Positions 18,255 through 27,821 of a stretch of 64,000 nt of DNA are shown here, piece after piece (position 1 is the first letter of the stretch; every line of letters starts with the position of its first letter). The notes under the pieces were generated by a model. That model saw only the letters and a list, made by a program, of their open reading frames with translations. It was not told the DNA's origin and made no database searches. The position numbers were made by a program, and so were the translations under genes. This DNA comes from Burkholderiaceae bacterium (GTDB lineage Bacteria > Pseudomonadota > Gammaproteobacteria > Burkholderiales > Burkholderiaceae_C): contig JAFMFB010000005.1 of the NCBI GenBank assembly GCA_017856435.1, forward strand, positions 20,510 through 84,509, in the 5' to 3' direction.

Positions 18255-18713
18255 TTACCACTTAAGTCCAAATTTGCCGAGTACGGGGCTTAGGACGAAC
18301 AGGGGGCCGATCCACAGATAGCGCAGGTCCTCAAAGAACGAGGGCTTCTTGCCTTCAAAGGCATGGCCGATGAACTGGTAGACCCAGGCCACCAGAAAGA
18401 TGCCCAGGCTGAGTTCCAGCCTGAGGGGGCCCATCGCCTGCACCAGCGCCAGCATGATCGCAGAGACAGCCAGCATGACAATGAAGCAGTTACGCGACAG
18501 GCGGAAGTAATACACCAGGCTTGCCCCTATGAGGAGGTAGGCGGCCACCGGGTGGGCGGCATAGATCAGACCGATCAGGCTGAACATGATCAGCGGTACT
18601 GCGAAGTTGTGAATCGCCTTGTTAAGGTGATGGCCATGGGTCTGGCCGTAGTGGGTCAGCAGGTGGTCGATGCGGCGTTCTCCAGCCTTGGCATCATGGG
18701 TTGTGATACTCAT
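18255..18713 (-). CDS. DUF962/Mpo1-like membrane protein
   Basis: A 152-residue protein with a histidine-rich opening (RIDHLLTHYGQTHGHHLNKAIH) and four helices, ending AFEGKKPSFFEDLRYLWIGPL. These are hallmarks of the DUF962/YGL010w family. Yeast Mpo1 in this family is a dioxygenase that alpha-oxidises 2-hydroxy fatty acids using the conserved histidines. A similar role in bacteria is only a guess. It lies 34 bases after nadC in the same direction. Confidence 0.85.
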   Translation of the reverse strand: MSITTHDAKAGERRIDHLLTHYGQTHGHHLNKAIHNFAVPLIMFSLIGLIYAAHPVAAYLLIGASLVYYFRLSRNCFIVMLAVSAIMLALVQAMGPLRLELSLGIFLVAWVYQFIGHAFEGKKPSFFEDLRYLWIGPLFVLSPVLGKFGLKW

Positions 18714-18747
18714 CGGGTTTGTGTTGGTTTAAAGAGCGTGCCGCAGA

Positions 18748-19605
18748 TTATTCCACCGGTTTGTCCTGGAACCGCATGGAAAAATCGATCGCCTTGATGT
18801 CTTTGGTTAAGGCCCCGACCGAGATTCGGTCGACCCCGGTTTGTGCCAGATCCCTGACGCTGTCCAGGTTCACCCCGCCCGAGATTTCCAGAACGGCGCG
18901 TCCCTGATTGCGCTGGACCGCTTCACGCAGCATGGGCAAGGGCATGTTATCCAGCAGGATCATGCTGGCGCCAGCGCGCAGGGCCTCATCGAGCTGACTG
19001 AGTGTTTCGACTTCCACCTCGATAAAAGTAGCCTGTGCGGCCAGGGTCTTGGCGGCCTGCACGGCCTGGGTCAGGCTGCCAGCGGCTGCGATATGGTTTT
19101 CCTTGATCAGCACCGCATCAAACAGACCCATCCGATGGTTCTTTCCGCCGCCGCAGCGAACCGCGTACTTCTGAGCCACACGAAGGCCCGGCAGGGTCTT
19201 GCGCGTATCCACGATGGCCGCCTGCGTGCCTTGGGCGGCATCGACATATCGGGCGGTCTGGGTGGCCACAGCACTTAAGGTCTGAAGAAAATTCAGGCAG
19301 GTACGCTCGGCCGTCAGGATCTCGCGGGCACAGCCCTGCAAGCTCAGGATCACTTGTCCGGGGCTGCAGCGTTGTCCGTCCTCGACCTGCCAACGAACGT
19401 GTGCCTCAGGGGCCAGCTGATGGAGTACTTCCATGACCCAGGGTTGGCCGCAAATGATGGCGGCCTCCCGGCAAATGATGGTGGCTGATGCCTGACGCGT
19501 CCGCTCAATCAGCCCGGCCGTCAGGTCACCGCTGCCCACATCTTCAAGAAGTGCGCGGCGTACATCGTCCTTTACCTGGGTTACAAAATCAGTGGCTTGG
19601 TTCAT
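18748..19605 (-). CDS. nadC: Nicotinate-nucleotide pyrophosphorylase (carboxylating)
   Basis: A 285-residue quinolinate phosphoribosyltransferase. Active-site pieces are LLEDVGSGDLTAGL at the N-terminus, LTAERTCLNFLQTLSAVAT, VDTRKTLPGLR, GGGKNHRMGL, IEVEVETL, and the C-terminal ISGGVNLDSVRDLAQTGVD. It converts quinolinate and PRPP to nicotinate mononucleotide in NAD synthesis. It is divergent from the senB-selD pair with 57 bases between; nadA and nadB are not in the window. Confidence 0.97.
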   Translation of the reverse strand: MNQATDFVTQVKDDVRRALLEDVGSGDLTAGLIERTRQASATIICREAAIICGQPWVMEVLHQLAPEAHVRWQVEDGQRCSPGQVILSLQGCAREILTAERTCLNFLQTLSAVATQTARYVDAAQGTQAAIVDTRKTLPGLRVAQKYAVRCGGGKNHRMGLFDAVLIKENHIAAAGSLTQAVQAAKTLAAQATFIEVEVETLSQLDEALRAGASMILLDNMPLPMLREAVQRNQGRAVLEISGGVNLDSVRDLAQTGVDRISVGALTKDIKAIDFSMRFQDKPVE

Positions 19606-19662
19606 GGTGATTCAAATGAGATCAAGCCGCAGATTATCGGCGGTCATGATCTGGAACAATCC

Positions 19663-20646
19663 ATGACCATGGACAAACCCCTGGTCGTACTGGTCAGCCC
19701 GGCGTTGGCCGAATCGAACAACGGCAACTGGCAGACCGCCAAGCGCTGGCAGCACTTGGTGCGCGCTCATTACCGGCTAGAAATTGTCAAACAGTGGCAA
19801 GCGGGAGATTCGCGGCCGGCCGCCATGCTGGCGCTGCACGCCAGGCGATCGGCCGAATCAATTGCAGCCTGGTCAGCCAGCTTTCCCGGTCGTGGGCTGG
19901 GGGTGGTGCTGACCGGCACTGATCTGTACCGCGATATCGAGTTCGACCCATGTGCCCAGCGCTCGCTGGCCCTGGCGCAACAGTTGGTGGTCCTGCAGGA
20001 CTTGGGTCTTGGCAAGGTGCCCATGGCCTACCGCGACAAGTCTCGGGTGATCTACCAGTCCTCCCAAACCCGCGCTGCCCTGAAGAAAACGCGGCGACAT
20101 CTGCGGGCGCTGATGGTCGGACATTTGCGAGAGGAAAAGTTGCCGCAGACGCTGTTTGAGGCAGCGCAAAGGCTGGATCCTGCGCAGGGCATTCTGATCG
20201 ATCATATTGGCGCGGGTCTGGATTCGGCCCTGGCCGATCAAGCCCGCCACACCATGGCCAATTGCCCGCATTACCGATGGCTGGGGGCGCTTGCGCATGA
20301 CAAGGTGCTCGCACGCATCCAGCGCTCGCATCTGCTGGTGCATTGCAGCCGCATGGAAGGCGGCGCCCATGTGGTGATGGAGGCGGTGTGCAGCGGCACG
20401 CCGGTGCTGGCCTCCGATGCGCCAGGCAATGTGGGCATGTTGGGTCTGGACTATGCGGGCTACTTTCCTACTGGCGATGCAGCCGCGCTGGTTGACTTGT
20501 TGTGCCGCTGCCGCCAGGACATGGTTGCGGCCAACAGCACTCTGGCCCGCTTGCAGGCACAATGCGCGCTGCGCGCCCCGCTGTTTTCACCCCTGGCAGA
20601 GCAAACTGCATTGCTGGCTCTGCTGGATCAACTCCTATCAACATGA
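19663..20646 (+). CDS. senB: Probable selenosugar synthase SenB (TIGR04348-type glycosyltransferase)
   Basis: A 327-residue GT-B-like glycosyltransferase. The N-terminal NGNWQTAKRWQHL, ALHARRSAESIAAWSASFPG and VVLTGTDLYRDI, and the C-terminal SRMEGGAHVVMEAVCSGTPV with an acidic nucleotide-sugar loop, are typical of the TIGR04348 family. Members of that family described as SenB join selenophosphate and a UDP-sugar into a selenosugar, a step towards selenoneine. The gene overlaps selD by 4 bases, exactly the expected partnership. No senA (selenoneine synthase) is in the window. The start could be 19663 or 19669. The family match is made from memory of motifs, not from a search. Confidence 0.78.
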   Translation: MTMDKPLVVLVSPALAESNNGNWQTAKRWQHLVRAHYRLEIVKQWQAGDSRPAAMLALHARRSAESIAAWSASFPGRGLGVVLTGTDLYRDIEFDPCAQRSLALAQQLVVLQDLGLGKVPMAYRDKSRVIYQSSQTRAALKKTRRHLRALMVGHLREEKLPQTLFEAAQRLDPAQGILIDHIGAGLDSALADQARHTMANCPHYRWLGALAHDKVLARIQRSHLLVHCSRMEGGAHVVMEAVCSGTPVLASDAPGNVGMLGLDYAGYFPTGDAAALVDLLCRCRQDMVAANSTLARLQAQCALRAPLFSPLAEQTALLALLDQLLST

Positions 20647-21707
20647 ACGCCCCTGACCTTTTACCGACCGAACCCCGCCTGACCTCACTGTCCCACGGAG
20701 GCGGCTGTGGCTGCAAGATTGCGCCCGGGGTGTTGTCTGAAATTCTTAAAAGTGGTTCGGGCCTGCCAGTGCCTGCCGAGCTGCTGGTGGGGATTGAAAC
20801 CGCCGATGATGCGGCGGTGTATCAGCTCAATGAGGAGCAGGCGCTGATTGCCACCACCGACTTCTTCATGCCGATTGTGGACAACCCGTTTGACTTTGGA
20901 CGGATCGCCGCCACCAATGCGATTTCGGATGTGTATGCGATGGGAGGGCGCCCCATCATGGCCCTGGCCCTGGTCGGTATGCCGATCAGCGTGCTGTCCA
21001 CCGACACAATTGGCCAGATTCTGGCCGGTGGGCAGGCCGTATGCAAAGCCGCCGGCATTCCGATTGCCGGGGGACACACCATCGATTCGGTCGAGCCGAT
21101 CTATGGGCTGGTGGCGCTGGGCCTGGTCCATCCCAAGCGCGTCAAGCGCAATGCCGATGCCCAGGTAGGTGACCGGCTGATTTTGGGCAAGGCGCTGGGC
21201 GTGGGTGTGCTGTCGGCGGTGCTGAAGAAGGAACTACTCGATGCCGCGGGCTACCACCGAATGATTGCCAGCACCACCCAGCTCAACACTCCGGGGCCAG
21301 AGCTGGCTGCGATCGATGGTGTGCATGCTTTGACCGATGTGACCGGTTTTGGCCTGGCGGGGCACGCGCTGGAACTGGCCCGTGGCGCCAATTGCACAGT
21401 ACAGATTGATTGGAGTCGGGTGCCTTTGCTCGATGGTGTCCGAGACTTTGCCGCGCAAGGTTTGATCACCGGCGCTTCTGGACGTAACTGGCAAGCCTAT
21501 GGCAAGGATGTGCAGCTACCGGCAGGGTTTGCTTCGGCAGACCAGGCCTTGCTGACCGACCCACAGACCAGTGGTGGCCTGTTGGTGAGCTGTGCGGCGC
21601 ACTGCGTGCAAGAGGTGCGGGCGGTCTTTCAACGCCATGGGTTTGAGGCGGTCGCAGAAATTGGTGAAATCACCCATACAGGTGGTGGCCAACTGGTGGT
21701 GCGTTAG
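20643..21707 (+). CDS. selD: Selenide, water dikinase (selenophosphate synthetase)
   Basis: A 354-residue SelD of the PurM/AIR-synthase fold. It has the catalytic element SHGGGCGCKIAPG near residue 20 with cysteine rather than selenocysteine, the metal loop DDAAVYQL, TTDFFMPIVDNPFDFG, ATNAISDVYAMGG, and GGHTIDSVEP. It makes selenophosphate from selenide and ATP. Overlap with senB suggests the product feeds the selenosugar enzyme (the SenC role); it could also supply selA or selU elsewhere. The start overlaps the senB stop (ATGA). It is convergent with ftsY, 6 bases apart. Confidence 0.95.
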   Translation: MNAPDLLPTEPRLTSLSHGGGCGCKIAPGVLSEILKSGSGLPVPAELLVGIETADDAAVYQLNEEQALIATTDFFMPIVDNPFDFGRIAATNAISDVYAMGGRPIMALALVGMPISVLSTDTIGQILAGGQAVCKAAGIPIAGGHTIDSVEPIYGLVALGLVHPKRVKRNADAQVGDRLILGKALGVGVLSAVLKKELLDAAGYHRMIASTTQLNTPGPELAAIDGVHALTDVTGFGLAGHALELARGANCTVQIDWSRVPLLDGVRDFAAQGLITGASGRNWQAYGKDVQLPAGFASADQALLTDPQTSGGLLVSCAAHCVQEVRAVFQRHGFEAVAEIGEITHTGGGQLVVR

Positions 21708-21713
21708 TTCAGC

Positions 21714-22712
21714 TCAGGCTAGCAGGGCCTGGGCAAATTCGCGGGCGCTGAAGGTCTGCAGATCGTCCAGCTGCTCGCCCACCCCGATAAAGTACACCGG
21801 CACAGGTCGTTCACGGGCAATGGCAGCCAGTACGCCACCCTTGGCCGTGCCATCCAGCTTGGTGACGATCAGCCCGGTCAGCCCGAGGGCTTCATCAAAG
21901 GCACGAACCTGGGCCAGGGCGTTCTGCCCGGTGTTGCCATCGATCACCAGCAGGACTTCATGCGGGGCCGTGGCATCGGCCTTCTGAACCACGCGCCTGA
22001 TTTTTTTTAGCTCTTCCATCAGGTGCAATTGGGTAGGAAGACGACCGGCCGTATCCACCAGCACCACATCCTTGGCGCGGGCCTTGCCAGCGCTTATGGC
22101 ATCAAAGCACACCGCGGCAGGATCAGCACCCTCCTGGCTGATGATTTCCACCTGGTTGCGACCTGCCCAGACACTGAGCTGTTCGCGCGCAGCCGCACGG
22201 AAGGTGTCGGCGGCGGCCAACAGCACACTGGCACCGGCGTCAGCCAGATGACGGGTCAGCTTGCCGATCGAAGTTGTCTTGCCAGCGCCGTTCACGCCGG
22301 CCACCATGATGACTGTGGGCGTGTGATGCCCGATCGACAGCGGTTTTTCAAGTGGGCTCAGCAATTCGGTCAGGGCGTCCATCAACAGACCCTTGACCGC
22401 TGCTGGCTCGCTCGTCTTGCTATCCTTGACCCGTCGCCTGAGGTCTTTCAGCAGATACTCGGTGGCCTGAACCCCGGCATCCGCCATCAAGAGCGCTTCC
22501 TCAAGTTCCTCGTACAGGCCCTCATCAAGCCGGGTACCGGTAAATACGGTGGCAATACTCGAGCCAGTTTTTCGCAAACCCGCGCTGAGTTTGTCCAGCC
22601 ATGACTTGCGGGAAACGGTGGGGGGTCCAGCAGGGTGGGTTGCCGGCTTGACCGGTTCGGCCGCAGTGCCTTGATGGGGTGAAGGGGATTTTTTCTTAAA
22701 AAAACTGAACAT
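21714..22712 (-). CDS. ftsY: Signal recognition particle receptor FtsY
   Basis: A 332-residue SRP-family GTPase with a short acidic/proline-rich A region, then the NG domain: N domain LDEGLYEELEEALLMADAGV, P-loop GVNGAGKTTSIGKL near residue 133, DTAGRLPTQ, and TKLDGTAKGG. It docks SRP-ribosome complexes at the inner membrane. The start at MFSFFKKKSPS is the standard FtsY opening; the long extension upstream would run through the divergent peptidase promoter. The ATGs of the two divergent genes lie about 30 bases apart. Confidence 0.97.
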   Translation of the reverse strand: MFSFFKKKSPSPHQGTAAEPVKPATHPAGPPTVSRKSWLDKLSAGLRKTGSSIATVFTGTRLDEGLYEELEEALLMADAGVQATEYLLKDLRRRVKDSKTSEPAAVKGLLMDALTELLSPLEKPLSIGHHTPTVIMVAGVNGAGKTTSIGKLTRHLADAGASVLLAAADTFRAAAREQLSVWAGRNQVEIISQEGADPAAVCFDAISAGKARAKDVVLVDTAGRLPTQLHLMEELKKIRRVVQKADATAPHEVLLVIDGNTGQNALAQVRAFDEALGLTGLIVTKLDGTAKGGVLAAIARERPVPVYFIGVGEQLDDLQTFSAREFAQALLA

Positions 22713-22740
22713 GACGTGCGTTCTTAGAATGCTGCATTCT

Positions 22741-24144
22741 ATGAAACGCCTTTTTCTTTCAATTTTTACCCTGCTGCTCGCAATGCCCCTGCTGGCTGTG
22801 AGCCAGCCCCAGCTCGGGGGAGGGGCCGGGGTTGAGCAGTTCACCCTGGCCAATGGCATGACGCTCATTGTCAAGCCAGACCGGCGAGCGCCCACCGCAA
22901 TTCACATGCTGTGGGTGCGGGTCGGTGCGATGGATGAAGTAGACGGCACCAGCGGCGTGGCCCATGTGCTGGAGCACATGCTCTTCAAGGGCACACCCAG
23001 TGTGCCCGCTGGCGAGTTTTCTCGCCGGGTGGCAGCACTGGGCGGGCGCGAGAACGCTTTTACCGGCCAGGACTACACCGGCTATTTCCAGCAAATCCCG
23101 GCCGATCGCCTGCAAGAGGTGATGCGACTGGAGGCGGACCGTTTTGCCAACAACCAGTGGCCCGATCAGGAGTTCACCAAGGAACTCGAGGTGGTCAAGG
23201 AAGAGCGCCGCCTTCGCACCGAGGACAACCCGCGCGCCTTGTTGTATGAGGCGCTCAACGCTGCAGCTTTTCAAGCTTCACCTTACCGGCGACCGGTGGT
23301 GGGCTGGATGAGCGATCTGGAGGCCATGACCCCGCAGGACGCCCGAGATTTTTTCCACCGTTGGTATGTCCCGGCCAATGCGGCTGTGGTCGTGGTGGGC
23401 GATGTGGATGTGGATCGGGTGCGTCAGTTGGCCGAACAGATCTACGGGCGTTTGCCAGCCCGTGCCTTGCCCGCACGCAAGCCAAGGCAGGAGCCCCAGC
23501 AACTCGGAATTCGACGGCTGGTGGTCAAGGCACCGGCCGAGCAGGCCTATGTGTCGCTGGCCTTCAAGGTGCCCGGGCTACGATCGCTGGACCAGCCCTC
23601 GGCACAGGATGAAGATGCCCTGGCCCTGACGGTTTTGGCGGCCGTGCTGGATGGTTACAACGGGGCCCGCCTGGACCGCGCCCTGACGCAGGGATCTGAC
23701 CGCCTAGCCGACAGTGCCGGCGCTTTCAACGGTTTGCTGGGGCGCGGCCCCCAGCTTTTCATGCTCGATGGCGTTCCGGCCAAAGGCAAATCTGCCCAAC
23801 AGGTCGAGACGGCCTTGCGCGAACAGGTGGCCACGGTGGCCCGTGAAGGGGTTTCCGAGGCTGAGCTGCAACGGGTGAAAACCCAGTGGATCGCCAGCCA
23901 GGTGTACAAAAAGGATTCGCTCATGGCGCAGGCGCGAGAACTGGGCAGCAACTGGGTGCAAGGCTTGCCGCTGGATGCTGCCGACAGCTTGTTGTATCGC
24001 CTGCGCAAGGTCACCGCCGATCAGGTACGCTCGGTGGCCGCGCGTTATTTTGGAGATGATCAGCTCACAGTGGCTCATCTGCAGCCGCAAGCGATCGACC
24101 CCAACAAGCCACGCCCCAAGCCTGCCTCTGGCGGGCGCCATTGA
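22741..24144 (+). CDS. M16 family zinc metallopeptidase, catalytically complete
   Basis: A 467-residue protein with a signal peptide (about 1-20, ending LLAVSQ) and an M16 domain pair. The inverted zinc motif HVLEHMLFKGT (HxxEH) near residue 78 and the downstream glutamate in ELEVVKEERRLRTEDNP are present, so it should be active. A C-terminal M16 domain follows. Such periplasmic M16 enzymes act on small peptides, with an inactive partner subunit. That partner is encoded 18 bases downstream. The start at 22741 gives a proper signal peptide. Confidence 0.93.
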   Translation: MKRLFLSIFTLLLAMPLLAVSQPQLGGGAGVEQFTLANGMTLIVKPDRRAPTAIHMLWVRVGAMDEVDGTSGVAHVLEHMLFKGTPSVPAGEFSRRVAALGGRENAFTGQDYTGYFQQIPADRLQEVMRLEADRFANNQWPDQEFTKELEVVKEERRLRTEDNPRALLYEALNAAAFQASPYRRPVVGWMSDLEAMTPQDARDFFHRWYVPANAAVVVVGDVDVDRVRQLAEQIYGRLPARALPARKPRQEPQQLGIRRLVVKAPAEQAYVSLAFKVPGLRSLDQPSAQDEDALALTVLAAVLDGYNGARLDRALTQGSDRLADSAGAFNGLLGRGPQLFMLDGVPAKGKSAQQVETALREQVATVAREGVSEAELQRVKTQWIASQVYKKDSLMAQARELGSNWVQGLPLDAADSLLYRLRKVTADQVRSVAARYFGDDQLTVAHLQPQAIDPNKPRPKPASGGRH

Positions 24145-24162
24145 TACGACGGGGCAAATGAC

Positions 24163-25533
24163 ATGAACAGAATAAGTTTCAGAGGGGTGTCAGGTTGGCT
24201 GATGGCACTTGGCAGTGTGGCACTTGGCAGCCTCAGTAATGCGCTGGCGGCCATTCCTATTCAGCACTGGGTTCAGCCCTCGGGGGCGGCCATTTACCTG
24301 GTGCAAAGCCCGGCGCTGCCCATGGTCGATGTGCAAATTGACTTTGATGCCGGCGCACGCCGTGATCCGCCGGGACAGGCGGGGCTGGCCAGTGCGATGG
24401 CTGGCATGATCTCCAAAGGGTTGCGCGCAGCAGGCTCCTCGGGCGGGTCGGGTCGCTACGACGCAGCCCTGGACGAAAACATGCTGGGCGAGGCCTGGGC
24501 TGATCTGGGGGCAAGTTTTGGCGCCAGTGCTGGCAGTGACCGCATGAGCTTTTCCCTACGTTCGCTCAACTATCCTGATTTGCTTGAGCGGGCTCTTCAA
24601 CTGGCCGGGCGACAAATGGCAGACCCGGCCTTTCCCCCTCAGGTTTGGCAAAGAGAACGCGAGCGTCTGGCAGCTGCCATCCGGGAGGCCAACACCCGTC
24701 CCGCCACAGTGGCTGCTCGCAACTTCGAGGCTGCAGTGTATGGCAGCCACCCGTATGGCTATGACACGACAGAAGCCAGTCTGAAACGAATTGAGGTGTC
24801 AGACATGAAGGATCTGCACCGGCGCTCGCTGCTGCCCTGCCGTGCCAAATTGAGCGTGGTGGGGGCCGTCAGCCGGGAGCAGGCAGATAGTCTGGCGACC
24901 CAGTTGCTAGCGCGATTGCCCTCCGGTCCGTGTGCTGAGTTGCCCAAAGTGCCCGAGGTCAGCCCCTTGGCGGCGGCCAGCGAGAAAAACATTCCCTTCG
25001 ATTCGGCTCAGGCCCATGTGCTGATCGGCCAGCCAGGCTTTGCCCGGGTTGACCCGGATTTCTTCGCGTTGCTCGTCGGCAATTACACCTTGGGCGGCGG
25101 AGGGTTTGTCTCACGGCTGACCACCGAAGTCAGGGAAAAGCGTGGCCTGAGTTACAGCGTCTACAGTTACTTTGCACCCGGCCTGCACGCCGGGGCCTGG
25201 ACCTTGGGCTTGCAGACCCGGCCCGACCAGGCCGCCCAGGCAGTGCAAGTGGCGCGAGAAACGGTTCGTCGTTTTGTGGCCGAGGGCCCCAGCGATGCCG
25301 AATTGAAGGCGGCCAAGGACAACCTGATTGGAGGGTTTGCCTTGCGCATTGACAGCAACCGCAAACTGCTGGACAACGTGGCCAACATTGCCTGGAACAA
25401 CCTGCCGCTCAATTATCTGGACACCTGGTCGCAACAGATTGCCAGCATCACCGTGGCCGATATTCGTGCCGCGTTTGCGCGCAAGTTACAACCCGAACGG
25501 ATGGTGACCGTGGTGGTTGGAGCCAAACCTTGA
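24163..25533 (+). CDS. M16 family peptidase homologue, zinc motif lost
   Basis: A 456-residue exported protein (signal about 1-30, ending NALA) with the same two-domain M16 fold. The position of HxxEH is occupied by GLASAMAGMISKGL, so neither zinc histidine nor catalytic glutamate remains. The C-terminal domain keeps NYTLGGGGFVSRLTTEVREKRGLSYSV-type sequence (glycine-rich, then Arg/Tyr). In two-subunit M16B enzymes one chain is active and the other shapes the substrate chamber; the pairing with the upstream gene fits this. The stop overlaps the rsmD start. Confidence 0.9.
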   Translation: MNRISFRGVSGWLMALGSVALGSLSNALAAIPIQHWVQPSGAAIYLVQSPALPMVDVQIDFDAGARRDPPGQAGLASAMAGMISKGLRAAGSSGGSGRYDAALDENMLGEAWADLGASFGASAGSDRMSFSLRSLNYPDLLERALQLAGRQMADPAFPPQVWQRERERLAAAIREANTRPATVAARNFEAAVYGSHPYGYDTTEASLKRIEVSDMKDLHRRSLLPCRAKLSVVGAVSREQADSLATQLLARLPSGPCAELPKVPEVSPLAAASEKNIPFDSAQAHVLIGQPGFARVDPDFFALLVGNYTLGGGGFVSRLTTEVREKRGLSYSVYSYFAPGLHAGAWTLGLQTRPDQAAQAVQVARETVRRFVAEGPSDAELKAAKDNLIGGFALRIDSNRKLLDNVANIAWNNLPLNYLDTWSQQIASITVADIRAAFARKLQPERMVTVVVGAKP

Positions 25534-26126
25534 ACCTTTCGCCTGTTGCCCGAAAGAAAGCCAGCCGCTCTGCTGCCGGCGAGGTCAGGATCATCGGCGG
25601 AGTCTGGCGTCGCCACAAGCTGCCAGTGCCAGACAAGCCTGGCTTGCGGCCCACGCCTGATCGGGTGCGCGAGACTCTCTTCAACTGGCTTGGCCAGGAC
25701 CTTGCCGGCTGGCGTTGCCTGGATGCCTTTGCCGGAACCGGCGTGCTTGGACTGGAGGCGGCATCACGGGGCGCCAAAGAGGTTCGTCTTATTGAGCAGG
25801 ACGTGCAGTTGGTTCAGCAGCTCAAGTTGGCCCAGACCAAACTGCAGGCCCACGCTGTGGTGGTATCTCGCGGCGATGGCCTGGCTGTCATGCAGCAATT
25901 AACCCCTGGCAGCTTGGATCTTATTTTTCTGGATCCTCCATTCGATGCCGATCTGTTCGATCAGGCCTTGCTGCGAGCCGCCCCGCTGCTGTCTAGCGGC
26001 GGATTCATCTACCTGGAATCGCCCAGGCCTTGGGACGAGGCGCAACTTGAACCGTTTGGCCTGACGCTTTATCGCTACCTCAAGGCCGGTGCTGTTCATG
26101 CTCACTTGTTGCAAAGGAAAACCTGA
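25530..26126 (+). CDS. rsmD: 16S rRNA (guanine966-N2)-methyltransferase RsmD
   Basis: A 198-residue methyltransferase with RIIGGVWRRHKLPVP-type N-terminus, RPTPDRVRETLFNWL, the SAM loop DAFAGTGVLGLEAASRGA, and the catalytic DLIFLDPPFD. It modifies G966 of 16S rRNA. The start is a TTG overlapping the previous stop by 3 bases, and the stop shares a base with the next start, so translation looks coupled. Gene order rsmD-coaD is common in proteobacteria; here a DinB gene lies between. Confidence 0.95.
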   Translation: MNLSPVARKKASRSAAGEVRIIGGVWRRHKLPVPDKPGLRPTPDRVRETLFNWLGQDLAGWRCLDAFAGTGVLGLEAASRGAKEVRLIEQDVQLVQQLKLAQTKLQAHAVVVSRGDGLAVMQQLTPGSLDLIFLDPPFDADLFDQALLRAAPLLSSGGFIYLESPRPWDEAQLEPFGLTLYRYLKAGAVHAHLLQRKT

Positions 26127-26635
26127 TGTCTGCCCTGTCACACCTGCGTATGCTCACCCGCTACAGCACCTGGGCCAACACATTGATGTTTGACGTGCTG
26201 GCGACCTTGCCGTCTGAGCAGGTCAACGCGGTGCGAGTCACCCTGTTTGGCTCCATGGTCAACACCCTCAATCATTCCTTGGTCATAGACAAGATCTGGC
26301 AGGCGCATCTGCAGGGCCGCGCGCATGGTTTTACCAAGCGGATCACCGACTCGGTGCCTGCCCTGGCAGACCTGCGCAGCGCACAGGCTGAGCTCGATGC
26401 CTGGTTTGTGCAGTATGCCGATGGGCTCGACCCTGTGACCGAGGCGCAGGTGGTCAACTTCGAATTTGTTGACGGCGGTAACGGTGCCATGACCCGGGGC
26501 GATATTCTTCTGCATATCGTCAACCACAAGACCTACCACCGTGGCGTGGTGGCCGACATGCTGTACCAGGCCGGTTCCAAACCGCCGGTGATGGATCTGC
26601 CCGTATTTCTGCGGGATACGTCGCCTGCCGGGTAA
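26126..26635 (+). CDS. DinB family protein
   Basis: A 169-residue four-helix-bundle protein. The three expected metal-ligand histidine positions are visible in NTLNHSLVIDKIW, HIVNHKTYHRGVV (two). An aromatic-rich N-terminus (MLTRYSTWANTLMFDVL) is typical. DinB/YfiT proteins are metal-dependent, some being thiol transferases, but most are uncharacterised. It sits between rsmD and coaD; 63 bases separate it from coaD. Confidence 0.87.
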   Translation: MSALSHLRMLTRYSTWANTLMFDVLATLPSEQVNAVRVTLFGSMVNTLNHSLVIDKIWQAHLQGRAHGFTKRITDSVPALADLRSAQAELDAWFVQYADGLDPVTEAQVVNFEFVDGGNGAMTRGDILLHIVNHKTYHRGVVADMLYQAGSKPPVMDLPVFLRDTSPAG

Positions 26636-27187
<552 letters not shown>

Positions 27188-27221
27188 AGGGCGCCGCCGC
27201 TGGCGGCAGGAAGGCCTTTTG

Positions 27222-27821
27222 ATGAATGACAGAATCCGTGACCTGCTGGCACAGATCGCTTCGCTTGAGGATGAGCTACGCAACAGTCTGCACGAACAGG
27301 AGCAACGTGTTGCCTACACCTTGCATGGTAAGCGCATCGAGTTTGAGAAATCGGTTCAACAAGCGCATCAGCGCCTGCGACGAAGCCTCTTCTACTGGGT
27401 ACTCAAGGATCGGCCGCTCAACCTGCTGACGGGGCCGGTCATCTACAGCATGATCGTGCCGCTGGTATTGCTCGACGTGTGCATCTCGCTCTACCAGCTG
27501 GTCTGCTTTCCCGTCTATGGCGTTGCCAGGGTCAAGCGGGCCGAATACTTTGTCTTTGACCGGCATCACCTGGGGTATCTGAACTTCATCGAAAAGTTCC
27601 ACTGCGATTACTGCAGCTATGCCACTGGCCTGATGGCTTATGCCACAGAAATCGTGGCGCGTACCGAGCAGTATTTTTGCCCCATCAAGCACGCCCGCAA
27701 GGTGCTGGGCTCGCACGTGCGCACCCATCATTTTCTGGCCTACGGTCATGCGCAGGATTACCATGAACGGCTGGAGCAGTACCGGCGGGCCATGAAAGAG
27801 GATGCTGAAAGTCGCTCATGA
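27222..27821 (+). CDS. Uncharacterised membrane protein with cysteine motif
   Basis: A 199-residue protein I do not recognise by name. The first 55 residues are charged and look coiled coil. One long or two short hydrophobic stretches follow (about 73-97, LTGPVIYSMIVPLVLLDVCI). The C-terminal part has cysteines as FHCDYCSYATG and, later, YFCPIKHAR, plus histidine-rich RTHHFLAYGHAQDYHERL, which together could bind a metal or haem. It overlaps the next gene by 4 bases. Similar proteins occur as conserved hypotheticals in betaproteobacteria, as far as I can tell. No function is claimed. Confidence 0.7.
   Translation: MNDRIRDLLAQIASLEDELRNSLHEQEQRVAYTLHGKRIEFEKSVQQAHQRLRRSLFYWVLKDRPLNLLTGPVIYSMIVPLVLLDVCISLYQLVCFPVYGVARVKRAEYFVFDRHHLGYLNFIEKFHCDYCSYATGLMAYATEIVARTEQYFCPIKHARKVLGSHVRTHHFLAYGHAQDYHERLEQYRRAMKEDAESRS

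Noticed and set aside
19606..19662. Possible riboswitch between nadC and senB
   Set aside because: The gap is only 57 bases and shows no structured element that I can recognise.
27193..27207. GCCGCC-GCT-GGCGGC hairpin after coaD as a terminator
   Set aside because: Short stem and no immediate T-run; only a distant TTTT overlaps the ribosome site of the next gene.
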